A DNA stretch of 35,905 nt from a bacterium (GCA_022842165.1 JALHQC010000042.1:1-35905); one strand, 5' to 3'; positions 1 to 8,069 are shown, numbered from the stretch's first letter. Notes: generated by a model from the sequence alone, not told the origin. Program-made: numbers and translations.

Positions 1-1266
1 TTGGTGGAACTCTACTCGCATGACGATTTCGTCAGCCCGCGCATTGACGCCGCGAAGAAGATCGTAGAGCTGCCCCGCCCTGCCGGCGTCATCTTCGCGC
101 TGATCCCCGTCACCAATCCAGTTGCGACCATATTCTTCAAGACCATTACGGCGTTGATGACGCGGAATGCGATCATTCTCTCGCCACACCCGCAGGCAAA
201 GGGCTGCTGCGCCGATGCAGCGCGCGTCCTGGCCGAGGCTGCAAAGGCCGCAGGTGCGCCCGATGGCGCCATTCAGGTGATCAACGAGCCCAACATTCCG
301 CTGCTTGAAAAGCTGATGGCGGATGAGCGGATCGACCTGATCGTGGCGACAGGCGGGCCTTCGGTCGTCAAGGCTGCCTACCGTTCGGGGAACCCTGCTT
401 TCGGCGTCGGACCCGGCAATGCGCCCGTGGTGGTGGACGAGACAGCGGACATCAAGCATGCAGCGAAGCGCATTGTTGCATCCAAGAGCTTCGACAATTC
501 CATTCTCTGCACCAATGAATCGACCGTGCTGGCTTTTGCGACGATCGCCGATCGGTTGCTCGATGCCATGAAGGCGGAGAAGGCTCACATCTGTTCGCCA
601 GAAGAGACAGACAAGTTGCGGAAGCTGCTGTTCACCGAAACGGGCTTCAACACCGCCATGATCGGCAAGGATGCCGGCGTGATCGCGCGCGAGGCGGGGT
701 TTAACGCACCGGGAGCGAAGATTCTCGTCACACCCGTCACCCTCGTGCAGGTGGAAGAGAAGCTGGTGCGCGAAAAACTCTGCCCGGTTCTGGCCTTCGC
801 GAAAGTTCAGACGATCGATCAGGCGATTTCCTGCGCGCGCTCCATGATGCGAAAGTCCGGCAAGGGGCACTCTGCTGCAATTCATTCGAAGCATGAAGCC
901 AACATCATGGCCTTCGCTGCGGCCGTCCCTGCCCTTCGCATCGCTGTGAACACGGGCTGTTCGCTGGGTGCCTCAGGCTACGAGACCAACCTCGGCCCTT
1001 CGATGACCATAGGCACCGGTTTTGCAGGCGGGTCGTCCATCGGCGACAATCTCACGCCGCATCACCTGCTGCATTTTGCGCGCATCGCCTACAACAAGGA
1101 GGCGTCCGAAATCTTCGGAAACTTCGCAGGGCTCGATCCGCTGAACCTCCCGAAGCGCGAGGCTTCTCCCGTTTCGCTCGCGGTCGACAACTCGTCTGAC
1201 GGCGAATTGCGGAAGGAACTGCGGCGTATCATTCTCGAAGAGCTCAAAGCGGTTCTGGCAGCTTGA
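1..1266 (+). CDS. Acylating (CoA-dependent) aldehyde dehydrogenase of a microcompartment, 5' partial
   Basis: EutE/PduP-like enzyme that would convert an aldehyde, CoA and NAD+ to acyl-CoA in the BMC lumen. The visible 421 residues begin inside the domain: the GVIFALIPVTNP segment (residues 29-40) normally lies roughly 110 residues into such proteins, so about 80 residues are missing and the TTG at base 1 is probably an internal codon. The catalytic cysteine is C170 in SILCTNES, and the GVGPGNAPV motif is at 135-143. A basic/acidic amphipathic helix at the extreme C-terminus (about 400-421, containing LRKELRRIILEELKAVL) after a Ser/Asp-rich linker resembles a BMC encapsulation peptide. It is the first visible gene of the shell operon, 6 bases before the next gene. 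Family assignment is firm; substrate chain length is not visible. Confidence 0.93.
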   Translation: MVELYSHDDFVSPRIDAAKKIVELPRPAGVIFALIPVTNPVATIFFKTITALMTRNAIILSPHPQAKGCCADAARVLAEAAKAAGAPDGAIQVINEPNIPLLEKLMADERIDLIVATGGPSVVKAAYRSGNPAFGVGPGNAPVVVDETADIKHAAKRIVASKSFDNSILCTNESTVLAFATIADRLLDAMKAEKAHICSPEETDKLRKLLFTETGFNTAMIGKDAGVIAREAGFNAPGAKILVTPVTLVQVEEKLVREKLCPVLAFAKVQTIDQAISCARSMMRKSGKGHSAAIHSKHEANIMAFAAAVPALRIAVNTGCSLGASGYETNLGPSMTIGTGFAGGSSIGDNLTPHHLLHFARIAYNKEASEIFGNFAGLDPLNLPKREASPVSLAVDNSSDGELRKELRRIILEELKAVLAA

Positions 1267-1272
1267 ATGTAA

Positions 1273-1872
1273 ATGGCAACGCTCCGCTCATATATCTTCA
1301 TCGACCAGCTGCAACCGCAGACGATGTGCTATCTCGGCGCCTGGATCAAGGGCTCGCTCCCGCGTACCCACATGGCCGCGCAGATCATCGAGGTGGCGCC
1401 CGGCCTCGACATTGAGGCGCTGACGGACGTGGCGCTGAAGACAGCCGAAGTTCAGGCGGGCATTCTCGTGGTCGAACGGCAGTTCGGCTATCTTGAAATC
1501 CACTCCCGCGATGTGGCCGCCGTCAAGGCATCCGCCGAAGCCGTGCTCGACGCGATGGGACTGACGCCAGACAAGGCGATGAAGCCGAAGATCCTCGCTT
1601 CAAAAATCGTGACGCGCATCGATCCGGGCCACGCATTCCTTATCAACCGCAACAAGGGCGGCTCCATGATCCTTGCCGGCGAAACGCTCTTCGTTTTGGA
1701 AACCGAACCTGCTGCCTATGCCATTCTTGCAGCCAACGCGGCGGAGAAGGCGGCGACAATCAAGATCGTCGACTACCGGATGATCGGCGCCACGGGACGC
1801 CTCTATCTTTCGGGAACGGAATCCGAAGTGCGTGCCGCCGCCACGGCTGCCGAACAGGCACTGGAGCTGTGA
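1273..1872 (+). CDS. BMC-T (tandem BMC domain) shell protein 1
   Basis: Shell protein of 199 residues with two consecutive BMC domains (about 1-95 and 100-195). Such proteins form trimeric pseudohexamers in the shell, often with a gated pore. The first repeat carries IIEVAPGL and VERQFGYLEIH, and the second carries INRNKGGSMILAGET and MIGATGRLYLSG. It is paralogous to the other BMC-T in this operon (2844-3497), which shares the ERQFG-x-LEIH block and the gene-end motif. The ATG at 1273 lies 6 bases after the aldehyde dehydrogenase stop. No clear Shine-Dalgarno sequence precedes it, so translation may be coupled. By order it would correspond to the mycobacterial RMM protein I recall as MSM0275; that correspondence is from memory. 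Confidence 0.93.
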   Translation: MATLRSYIFIDQLQPQTMCYLGAWIKGSLPRTHMAAQIIEVAPGLDIEALTDVALKTAEVQAGILVVERQFGYLEIHSRDVAAVKASAEAVLDAMGLTPDKAMKPKILASKIVTRIDPGHAFLINRNKGGSMILAGETLFVLETEPAAYAILAANAAEKAATIKIVDYRMIGATGRLYLSGTESEVRAAATAAEQALEL

Positions 1873-1873
1873 A

Positions 1874-2272
1874 ATGGCGCTAAGACCCGAGATGAGCAAC
1901 GAACTCCGCAGCATGGTGCGCGACGTGCTGCGCGAGGTGATGGCGAGCCGCAGTCAGGCTGCATCCGCAGCAGCGGTCGAGACGGTTCGCATTGCGAATG
2001 ACACTGACCTGGCGGCTTTCGTCGCGCGCATCATTGATCCGGCGCATGCCGAAAAGATCCGGTCTGGAAAGCTCCGCTTCACTCTTGGCCATTCCACACC
2101 TGCAACGCTGCCCACTTCATCTTCCGAGGTGTTGACCGGCGTCATCACCGAACAGAAGATCGACAGGTTGTCACCTCAGGCCGCGCTCGTTCTGGGGCCC
2201 GGTGCCGTGCTTACCCCGCTGGCGCGAGACAAGGCGCGGCGGCTTGGCCTCAAAATCGAAAGGAGACGCTAG
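1874..2272 (+). CDS. BMC-associated small protein with N-terminal encapsulation-like helix
   Basis: Protein of 132 residues with no enzyme signature that I recognise. Three parts can be seen. Residues about 9-22 (LRSMVRDVLREVM) form an amphipathic helix strikingly like the encapsulation peptides of PduE/PduP. A low-complexity Ser/Ala linker follows to about 35. A compact core ends in a C-terminal block (AVLTPLARDKARRLGLKI) of a kind found at the ends of several BMC-locus proteins. It sits between BMC-T and BMC-P with 1 and 0 base spacers, matching the unnamed gene at the same position in the mycobacterial RMM locus as I recall it. The start at 1874 has weak ribosome-binding sequence (GGAGCTG); an alternative ATG at 1892 would put the helix at the very N-terminus. 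Likely a lumen scaffold or cargo adaptor (inference). Confidence 0.8.
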   Translation: MALRPEMSNELRSMVRDVLREVMASRSQAASAAAVETVRIANDTDLAAFVARIIDPAHAEKIRSGKLRFTLGHSTPATLPTSSSEVLTGVITEQKIDRLSPQAALVLGPGAVLTPLARDKARRLGLKIERRR

Positions 2273-2527
2273 ATGCTGAAGGCGACGGTAACGGGCCGCA
2301 TCTGGTCCACGAAGAAAGTCTCGGAAGTGCCTGCGGGATCGATCCTCGAGGTTCTCGTGGACGATTCGAATTCCCGGCTTCTTGCCTTCGATCCGCTGGG
2401 ATGTGGGGAAGGCGAGAAGGTCATCATCGCCACAGGCTCGGTCGCAGCCGCGTGGTTTCCCGGAAAATCGCCACCCATCGATGCGCTGATCATTGGATCG
2501 ATCGATGAAGCGTCAATCAAGAAATAG
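2273..2527 (+). CDS. BMC-P pentameric vertex protein (EutN/CcmL family)
   Basis: Protein of 84 residues, the normal length for EutN/CcmL vertex proteins, which form pentamers capping the corners of the icosahedral shell. It starts with the family pattern of a beta-strand and G-x-I-W-x-T-K ([10 protein letters not shown], 6-15), and has [10 protein letters not shown] (43-52) and TGSVAAAWF in the middle, and [10 protein letters not shown] near the end. The ATG directly abuts the preceding stop codon, with AGGAG about 10 bases upstream, so it is co-translated with its neighbours. Only this one BMC-P gene is visible; RMM-type loci are recalled as having a single vertex protein. Confidence 0.94.
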   Translation: MLKATVTGRIWSTKKVSEVPAGSILEVLVDDSNSRLLAFDPLGCGEGEKVIIATGSVAAAWFPGKSPPIDALIIGSIDEASIKK

Positions 2528-2552
2528 TCAAGCGTTCAACACGGAGGACACC

Positions 2553-2834
2553 ATGAGCAACGCAATCGGAATGATCGAAACCAAGGGCTATGTGGCGGCA
2601 ATGGCCGCGGCGGATGCCATGGTGAAGGCCGCGAACGTCACCATCGTGGGACGCGAGCAGGTTGGCGACGGACTTGTCGCCGTCATCATCAACGGCGACG
2701 TCGGTGCCGTGAAGGCCGCGACCGAGGCCGGTGCCGAAGTGGCGGGCCAGGTCGGCACGCTGGTTTCGGTGCATGTGATCCCGCGTCCGCATGCGGATGT
2801 GTCGAAGCACTTCTCATCCGGCACCTCGAAGTAA
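2553..2834 (+). CDS. BMC-H hexameric shell protein
   Basis: Canonical single-domain shell hexamer of 93 residues (PduA/EutM family) with [19 protein letters not shown] at 5-23 and the beta-strand/pore region [15 protein letters not shown] at 32-46. The pore loop, usually K-I-G-S-G, reads Q-V-G-D-G here: Gln replaces Lys at position 36 and Asp39 replaces Ser. That should make the pore mouth acidic rather than basic. The ATG at 2553 is chosen because GGAGG lies 7 bases upstream and the domain begins right after it; the longer in-frame opening from 2493 overlaps BMC-P. It is the only BMC-H visible, so it probably supplies most shell facets. Confidence 0.95.
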   Translation: MSNAIGMIETKGYVAAMAAADAMVKAANVTIVGREQVGDGLVAVIINGDVGAVKAATEAGAEVAGQVGTLVSVHVIPRPHADVSKHFSSGTSK

Positions 2835-2843
2835 ACCAGAGTC

Positions 2844-3497
2844 ATGCCGACGCCACGCACGGCGGCGAAGGGAGAGCTCCGGGTTTTTCTCAATGTGGAA
2901 AACCTGCAGCCGCAATTTGCCGCCTATATGGGAACGCCGACGCGGGCACGGGGCTATCCGCCCTATGCCGGTCAGCATGCGCTGATCATCGAGGTGGCAC
3001 CCGGCCTGATGATCGAGCGGGTGATGGACCTCGCGCTGAAAGCCGACCCCGATCTCGAGCCTGGAATTCTCTTTGTCGAGCGGCAGTTCGGCATTCTCGA
3101 AATCCACGGGAGCGACAGGGACAAGCTGATGGCTGCGGGCCGCGCCGTGCTGAAAGGCATGGCACTGACCGAGGGCGACCAGCTGGCGCCGCGCATTCTC
3201 TTCACCGACGTGATCGAGAACATCGCCGACCAGCACGCGGTGATCATCAACCGCAACCGGCAGGCCTCAATGGTGATGCCGGGCGAGACGCTGCTGGTGT
3301 GCGAGATGGTGCCTGCGCTTTATGCCGCCATAGCCGCGAACGAGGCGGAAAAGGTTGCCCCGAAGCTGACGCTCGTCGATGTGCAGATGATCGGCGCAGC
3401 GGGACGGCTCTACATGTCCGGCAGAACCGAAGACGTGGAACGGGGGCTTGCGGAGATCGAGCGGGTTCTGGCAGGAATCGAGGGACGCAAAGCCTGA
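2844..3497 (+). CDS. BMC-T (tandem BMC domain) shell protein 2
   Basis: Second two-domain shell protein, 217 residues. Its repeats carry LIIEVAPGLMIERVMDLAL and VERQFGILEIHG in the first half, and INRNRQASMVMPGET and MIGAAGRLYMSGR in the second. It aligns along its length with BMC-T 1 (1273-1872), so the two arose by duplication and have diverged. It differs by a longer, proline-rich N-terminal segment (about residues 1-30). It lies 9 bases after BMC-H and 11 before the kinase gene. Position matches the protein recalled as MSM0271 of the mycobacterial RMM shell. Two BMC-T with one BMC-H and one BMC-P is the full shell inventory of that type. Confidence 0.93.
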   Translation: MPTPRTAAKGELRVFLNVENLQPQFAAYMGTPTRARGYPPYAGQHALIIEVAPGLMIERVMDLALKADPDLEPGILFVERQFGILEIHGSDRDKLMAAGRAVLKGMALTEGDQLAPRILFTDVIENIADQHAVIINRNRQASMVMPGETLLVCEMVPALYAAIAANEAEKVAPKLTLVDVQMIGAAGRLYMSGRTEDVERGLAEIERVLAGIEGRKA

Positions 3498-3508
3498 CGG
3501 AGAGAGCC

Positions 3509-4519
3509 TTGACCGATTTCGACCTGCTCGCCCACGAGGAACAGATGGCGATTCTGCTGGAGGTCGCGCAGGCCGCTTTGCCGCGTTACGACCTTCCCGC
3601 GGGCGCCCGCGTTTCGCTGCTCAATCTGTCGGAAAACGCCACGTACAAGGTCGAAGCGCCAGATGGGCGCCGCTGGGCTCTGCGCGTTCACCGCGACGGC
3701 TATCATTCGCGCACCGCCATTGCATCCGAACTCGCCTGGCTCATGGACCTTCGGCAAACGGGTGTTGTCGCCACACCAGTGCCGGTGAAGGGCCGCGATG
3801 GCGAGATCATTCAGGATGTCGAGCACGTGTGCCTTCCCCGCCCGCGGCATGTAGTGCTTTCGGAATGGGAAACAGGTGCCGAACCCGGCATTGGCGAGGA
3901 TCTTTCCCAGCCCTTCGAGATGCTGGGCGAAGTGACGGCCCGCATGCATGTGCATGCACGGCAATGGAAGCGGCCTCCCTGGTTCACGCGTCTGACGTGG
4001 GACTTCGACACGGCGCTGGGCGAAGACAAGCCGCATTGGGGGCGCTGGCGGGATGGCGTCGGCATGGATGCGGCGAAGGAAAAGCTTTTTGCGCGGACGG
4101 TTGACCTCATCGGGGCACGGCTCAAGGCCTATGGCAAGGGACCGGAGCGCTTCGGCCTCATCCATTGCGACCTTCGCCTGGCCAATCTGCTGATCGACGG
4201 CAAGGCCGTGAAGGCCATCGACTTCGACGACTGCGGGTTCGGCTGGTACATGTATGACGCGGCGACGCCTGTCTCATTTTATGAGCATGAGCCGCAAGTG
4301 CCGGGGCTGATCGAATCCTGGAAGACGGGCTATCGCAAGGTGCTGGCGCTGCCCAAGGCCGATGAGGATGAGATTCCGACCTTCATCATGCTGCGGCGCA
4401 TTCTGCTGGTGGCCTGGATTGCATCGCATATCGAGGCCGAATTCCCGAAATCGCTAGGTGCCGGCTATACCGACGGCACCCTGCCCTTGTGCGAGGATTA
4501 TCTGCGAAAGTTCTCCTAA
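3509..4519 (+). CDS. APH-fold phosphotransferase, candidate amino-alcohol (1-amino-2-propanol) kinase
   Basis: Aminoglycoside-phosphotransferase/choline-kinase-fold enzyme of 336 residues. The catalytic loop is HCDLRLAN (219-226), the metal site DFDD (238-241), and the N-lobe ATP-contact strand ALRVHR (57-62). It is the last gene of the BMC operon, as in mycobacterial RMM loci, where the equivalent enzyme phosphorylates (S)-1-amino-2-propanol before a PLP phospho-lyase makes propionaldehyde. That function is transferred from the family, not shown here, and no phospho-lyase is visible in the window. I chose the TTG at 3509 because GGAGAGAG lies just upstream and the spacing to BMC-T 2 is 11 bases; ATG at 3545 is the alternative. 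Its stop overlaps the convergent SDR stop by 4 bases. Confidence 0.85.
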   Translation: MTDFDLLAHEEQMAILLEVAQAALPRYDLPAGARVSLLNLSENATYKVEAPDGRRWALRVHRDGYHSRTAIASELAWLMDLRQTGVVATPVPVKGRDGEIIQDVEHVCLPRPRHVVLSEWETGAEPGIGEDLSQPFEMLGEVTARMHVHARQWKRPPWFTRLTWDFDTALGEDKPHWGRWRDGVGMDAAKEKLFARTVDLIGARLKAYGKGPERFGLIHCDLRLANLLIDGKAVKAIDFDDCGFGWYMYDAATPVSFYEHEPQVPGLIESWKTGYRKVLALPKADEDEIPTFIMLRRILLVAWIASHIEAEFPKSLGAGYTDGTLPLCEDYLRKFS

Positions 4520-5286
4520 GCCTGCGCCAGAGCGTCGAGGCTTTCGGGAAGAATCTGGCCGCCATCGACAATGATGGTCTGGCCGGTCACATAATTCGCC
4601 TCTCTCGAGGCGAAGTAGAGCGCGGCATAACCGATGTCCTCGACCTGCCCCAGCTTCTTCAATGGCACCGACGCCGCCATCGATTTCTGATACTCTTCGC
4701 CCATGCCGGCGAGGCCTTCGGTAACGATGTTGCCGGGCATCACGGCATTGACCGTGATGCCGTATTTCGCAAGTTCCATGCAGGCAGTGCGCATGAAACC
4801 AAGCTGGCCGGCCTTGGTCGCTCCATAATGCGTCCAGCCGGGAAAGCCGGTGACGGGGCCGGTGATCGACGAGGTGATGACGATGCGGCCCTGGTCGGAC
4901 TTCTTGAGGTAAGGTATAGCCGCCTTCACCGAATGGAACGTGCCTTTCAGGTTGGTGTCCACCACTTCGTCCCACTGATCGCCCGTCATCTCCTCGAGCT
5001 TCGCTGGCGGAAAGATTCCAGCATTGGCGCAGAGCACATCAAGGCCGCCATTGCGATCCGCCACGGTTTTCATGGCGCTTTCCATGCTGGCGAGCGAAGT
5101 AACGTCACCCCCGATGCCAAACGCGCCGTGACCAATTTCCTTTGCCGCTGCTTCCGCCTGATCGGCATGGCGCGACATGATGGCGACCCTGGCGCCCGCC
5201 TGCGCAAAAACGCGCGCGATGCCCTTGCCTATTCCCTTCGACCCGCCGGTGACGAGGACGGAGCGGCTCTTGAGCGATTGTGTCAT
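4516..5286 (-). CDS. SDR-family NAD(P)-dependent dehydrogenase, candidate amino-alcohol dehydrogenase
   Basis: Classical short-chain dehydrogenase of 256 residues. TGGSKGIG (13-20) is the nucleotide-binding motif, NAG is at 88-90, and the catalytic residues are S140, Y154 and K158. The C-terminal YVTGQTIIVDGG is typical of the FabG-like group. It is the last gene of the long - strand operon that starts with the diol dehydratase, and its stop overlaps the stop of the BMC operon kinase gene on the other strand. RMM/AAUM microcompartments use an SDR that interconverts aminoacetone and 1-amino-2-propanol, so this is the natural candidate for that step here (inference from context). About 27 bases separate it from the permease gene upstream in the operon. 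Confidence 0.85.
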   Translation of the reverse strand: MTQSLKSRSVLVTGGSKGIGKGIARVFAQAGARVAIMSRHADQAEAAAKEIGHGAFGIGGDVTSLASMESAMKTVADRNGGLDVLCANAGIFPPAKLEEMTGDQWDEVVDTNLKGTFHSVKAAIPYLKKSDQGRIVITSSITGPVTGFPGWTHYGATKAGQLGFMRTACMELAKYGITVNAVMPGNIVTEGLAGMGEEYQKSMAASVPLKKLGQVEDIGYAALYFASREANYVTGQTIIVDGGQILPESLDALAQA

Positions 5287-5313
5287 GATCTACCTCCCAT
5301 AAGACAGAACGTT

Positions 5314-6120
5314 CTATTCGACGGCCTTGGCGCGGCGCATGGCGAGTATCGCGCCGTAGCCGCCAATCAGCAGTATGGCCGCGCCGACGGTCGAGACCGT
5401 GCCAAGCACGGGGACGCCGGGCGTGTAGCCGGCCACCATCTTGGCATAGAGATATTCGGGCACTGTCGTATCCGCACCGGTTGTAAACAGCGAAAGCGGG
5501 AAATTGCCCCAGGACAACAGAAACGCAAACAGCGCGCCTGAAAACAGACCCGGGAACAGGACCGGCAGCGTCACTTCCTTCAGGACCTGCCAGCGCGTGG
5601 CGCCGAGATCGAAGGCTGCCTCTTCCAGTGCCGGATCGAAGCTGTAGACCTGGATTGAGATGACGAGCGTCACCACCGGAATAATCCAGACGAGATGGGC
5701 GAACACCGCCGTCTGCCAGGAGAGCGAGAAGCCAAGCGTGTTGAACCACAACAGCAAGGCCAGGCCCAGCACCGACTGCGGAAAGAAAATCGGCAGCAGG
5801 ATGAGCTTCTGGTAGATGGAACGCCCTTTCCATTCATAGCGCGCGAAGGCCAGCGCGCCGAAGAAGGCGATCGTCACCGCGATCGCCGTGACGCAGAGTG
5901 CAATGGTGATCGACGTTGACAGCAGTTGCCGGATCTCGATCGAGCTGAAAGTCTTCTGCCACCAGTCGAGCCCCCATTTGTTGATCGGGAACTGGAAGTA
6001 GCGGCTGGCCGTCAGCGAAGCCAGAGTGATGCAGATTGTCGGAAGATAGAGAAAGACGAGGACGGCGAGCGTCCACACAGTGACGAGCGAATGGCGAAAC
6101 CTCTGGCCCCTGGTTTCCAT
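5314..6120 (-). CDS. ABC transporter permease, PotC-like (transporter 1)
   Basis: Inner-membrane permease of 268 residues with about six hydrophobic segments, beginning with the long one at residues 12-32. The cytoplasmic EAA loop is EEAAFDLGATRWQVLKEVTLP at roughly two-thirds of the length. It belongs to the spermidine/putrescine-type (PotC) group of binding-protein-dependent permeases. The ATG at 6120 is preferred over an upstream in-frame ATG (6267) because the earlier one lies inside the neighbouring permease gene; the spacer to that gene is 4 bases. It pairs with the PotB-like permease (6125-6967), the ATPase and the binding protein upstream in the same operon. Confidence 0.92.
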   Translation of the reverse strand: METRGQRFRHSLVTVWTLAVLVFLYLPTICITLASLTASRYFQFPINKWGLDWWQKTFSSIEIRQLLSTSITIALCVTAIAVTIAFFGALAFARYEWKGRSIYQKLILLPIFFPQSVLGLALLLWFNTLGFSLSWQTAVFAHLVWIIPVVTLVISIQVYSFDPALEEAAFDLGATRWQVLKEVTLPVLFPGLFSGALFAFLLSWGNFPLSLFTTGADTTVPEYLYAKMVAGYTPGVPVLGTVSTVGAAILLIGGYGAILAMRRAKAVE

Positions 6121-6124
6121 AGGG

Positions 6125-6967
6125 CTATCTCCGCCCCAGGAAGGTGTCGAGATCGAAGCGGCGCAGCGCGAGCAGCACCAGGACGCCGACGACCAGCATG
6201 AGCAATACGGACAGCGCAGCGCCCAGCGGCCAGTTTTGCGAATAGGTGAACGCGATCTCGATGTCATGCGTGATGGGGATGACGCGCTGCCCCCCTAGAA
6301 CCTTGGCTTCGGCGATGGCACCAATCGCCAGCACGAAGGTCAGCAGAAAGCCGATCACCACACCGGGCATCGACAGTGGCAGTTCCACTTCCTTGAAAAC
6401 CTGCCAACGCGAGGCGCCGAGATCAAACGCCGCATCGCGCGTTTCGTTCGGCACCATGGAGATACCAAGCGTCATCGGGAACAGCATGAAAGGCAGATAG
6501 ACATAGACCATCCCCAAGATGATGGCGGGCAGCGAGAACAGGATGCTTTCCAGTTGCAGTCCGAACATCGACTTCAGGGTGCCGAGCAGAACGCCGTTCT
6601 TGATGAGGAACAGCACCCAGCCATAAAGTCTAATGTTTTCCGATACAAAGAGCGGAATGGTGAAGAGAAGAGTGAGCAGCATGGCCCACTTGCCGAAGAC
6701 GCGCACGAGGCCATAGGCAACGGGGTAACAGACGAGCGCCAGCAGGGCGACGGCCGTCACCGCGAGAGAGAGCGACCACAGAAAGGAAATGTAGTTCGTG
6801 CCCTGGAAGATGGTCGCATAGTTCTCCAGCGTCGGCGCGCCGCCGAAGGAAAAACTGCGCGGCGGCATGAAGCTGAACCAGATGACGGCCAGCAGAGGTG
6901 CTGCAAATCCGACGATGAGAAACAGCACGACTGGTATTGCGGATTTGCCGCCCTGACTCAATCTCAT
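6125..6967 (-). CDS. ABC transporter permease, PotB-like (transporter 1)
   Basis: Inner-membrane permease of 280 residues. The first membrane segment (about 11-33) follows a short basic N-terminus, and five further hydrophobic segments are visible. The EAA loop reads RDAAFDLGASRWQVFKEVEL near residue 185. The order in the operon (binding protein, ATPase, PotB-like, PotC-like) makes a complete importer of the polyamine/opine/cationic-compound group. It is separated by 4 bases from each neighbour, so the three transporter genes are almost certainly co-translated. The exact substrate cannot be read from the permease sequence. Confidence 0.92.
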   Translation of the reverse strand: MRLSQGGKSAIPVVLFLIVGFAAPLLAVIWFSFMPPRSFSFGGAPTLENYATIFQGTNYISFLWSLSLAVTAVALLALVCYPVAYGLVRVFGKWAMLLTLLFTIPLFVSENIRLYGWVLFLIKNGVLLGTLKSMFGLQLESILFSLPAIILGMVYVYLPFMLFPMTLGISMVPNETRDAAFDLGASRWQVFKEVELPLSMPGVVIGFLLTFVLAIGAIAEAKVLGGQRVIPITHDIEIAFTYSQNWPLGAALSVLLMLVVGVLVLLALRRFDLDTFLGRR

Positions 6968-6971
6968 GAGA

Positions 6972-8039
6972 TCAGTCCGTCACCAGAATGGCGTCTTTCG
7001 CGTCCCAGCCGATGATCACATCGTCATCCAGCTTTCCCGTGAAGGCCTGCTGGCGGAGTTTCTCGACCGCGAAGACGCCTTCACCCACGCGCACCTGGTA
7101 TTGGATGCGCGAACCCAGGACATATTCATTGTAGAGGCGGCCCGAAACCGCGTTGTCCGCATCCGCCGCCTTGGCGAGAAAACGCAGGAACTCCGGCCTG
7201 ATGACGAGATGGCCTTCGCTGAAGCCTTCAGGAACCGGCGGCGGTTTCAGTCTCGCGCCCGTCAGCCTGGAATGAAGGCGGCCATCGGTATCGAGCGAGA
7301 CGGGCAGCACATTCACGTCGCCCACGAATTCGGAAACGAAACGGGTGTTCGGCGCGGAATAGATCTGATGCGGCGTGCCGACCTGCACCAGTTTGCCAGC
7401 GCGCATCACGCCGATGCGGTCGCTCATCACCATCGCCTCTTCCAGCGAGTGCGTGATATAGACGAAGGTCTTCTTCGTCTCGCGATGGATGTCCTTCAGT
7501 TCCTTCTCGAGAGTCTTCCGCAGTTTGTAGTCGATGGCGGAGAGCGGCTCATCGAAGAACAGAATCTGCGGGTCGTAGGCGAGTGCGCGGGCAAGCGCCA
7601 CGCGCTGCCTTTCGCCGCCCGAACACTTCAGCACGTTCTTGGCATAGTAGGATTGCGGCAGGCGCAGAAGATCCATCAACTGAAGCGCACGGGCCTTGCG
7701 GCTCTCCGGCACCTCGCCCCTGATCTTCAGCGGAAACTCGATGTTCTGCCCAACCGTGCGATGCGGAAACAGGGCAAGCGACTGGAACACCATGCAGGTG
7801 GGCCGCTTGTTGGCCGGCAAGTCATTGATGCGTTCGCCACGCAGCAGGATGTCTCCGCTCGTCGGCGTGTCCATGCCGGCAAGCATGCGGAGCATGGTCG
7901 TCTTGCCTGAACCGGATGGACCAACGATGGTGAAGAACTCGCCTTCCGCAATATCGAGATCGATCGAGTCGACGGCGGCATGGGCGCCGAACATCTTGCG
8001 GACGGACTTCAAGGAAAGGATGGGCGATGCTTCGGCCAT
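6972..8039 (-). CDS. ABC transporter ATP-binding protein, PotA-like (transporter 1)
   Basis: ATPase of 355 residues. Walker A is GPSGSGKTT (40-48), the signature is CSGGERQRVALARAL (139-153), Walker B is ILFFDEP (159-165), the H-loop is in YITHSLEEAM, and a TOBE-like regulatory domain fills about 240-355. The signature begins with Cys where Leu is usual (LSGGQ). The ATG at 8039 is chosen because the conserved domain starts immediately after it; the reading frame stays open further upstream but runs into the intergenic stem-loop. This is the only PotA-type ATPase in the window, so it may also energise the ATPase-less transporter 2 (14187-16918), which is inference. Confidence 0.93.
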   Translation of the reverse strand: MAEASPILSLKSVRKMFGAHAAVDSIDLDIAEGEFFTIVGPSGSGKTTMLRMLAGMDTPTSGDILLRGERINDLPANKRPTCMVFQSLALFPHRTVGQNIEFPLKIRGEVPESRKARALQLMDLLRLPQSYYAKNVLKCSGGERQRVALARALAYDPQILFFDEPLSAIDYKLRKTLEKELKDIHRETKKTFVYITHSLEEAMVMSDRIGVMRAGKLVQVGTPHQIYSAPNTRFVSEFVGDVNVLPVSLDTDGRLHSRLTGARLKPPPVPEGFSEGHLVIRPEFLRFLAKAADADNAVSGRLYNEYVLGSRIQYQVRVGEGVFAVEKLRQQAFTGKLDDDVIIGWDAKDAILVTD

Positions 8040-8069
8040 GCGGTTGGTCGTTCTCTCTCGATCAATGCA

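Noticed and set aside
1-3. TTG at the first base as the start codon of the aldehyde dehydrogenase.
   Set aside because: The protein begins well inside the conserved domain and lacks about 80 residues, so the codon is almost surely internal and the gene is cut by the window edge.
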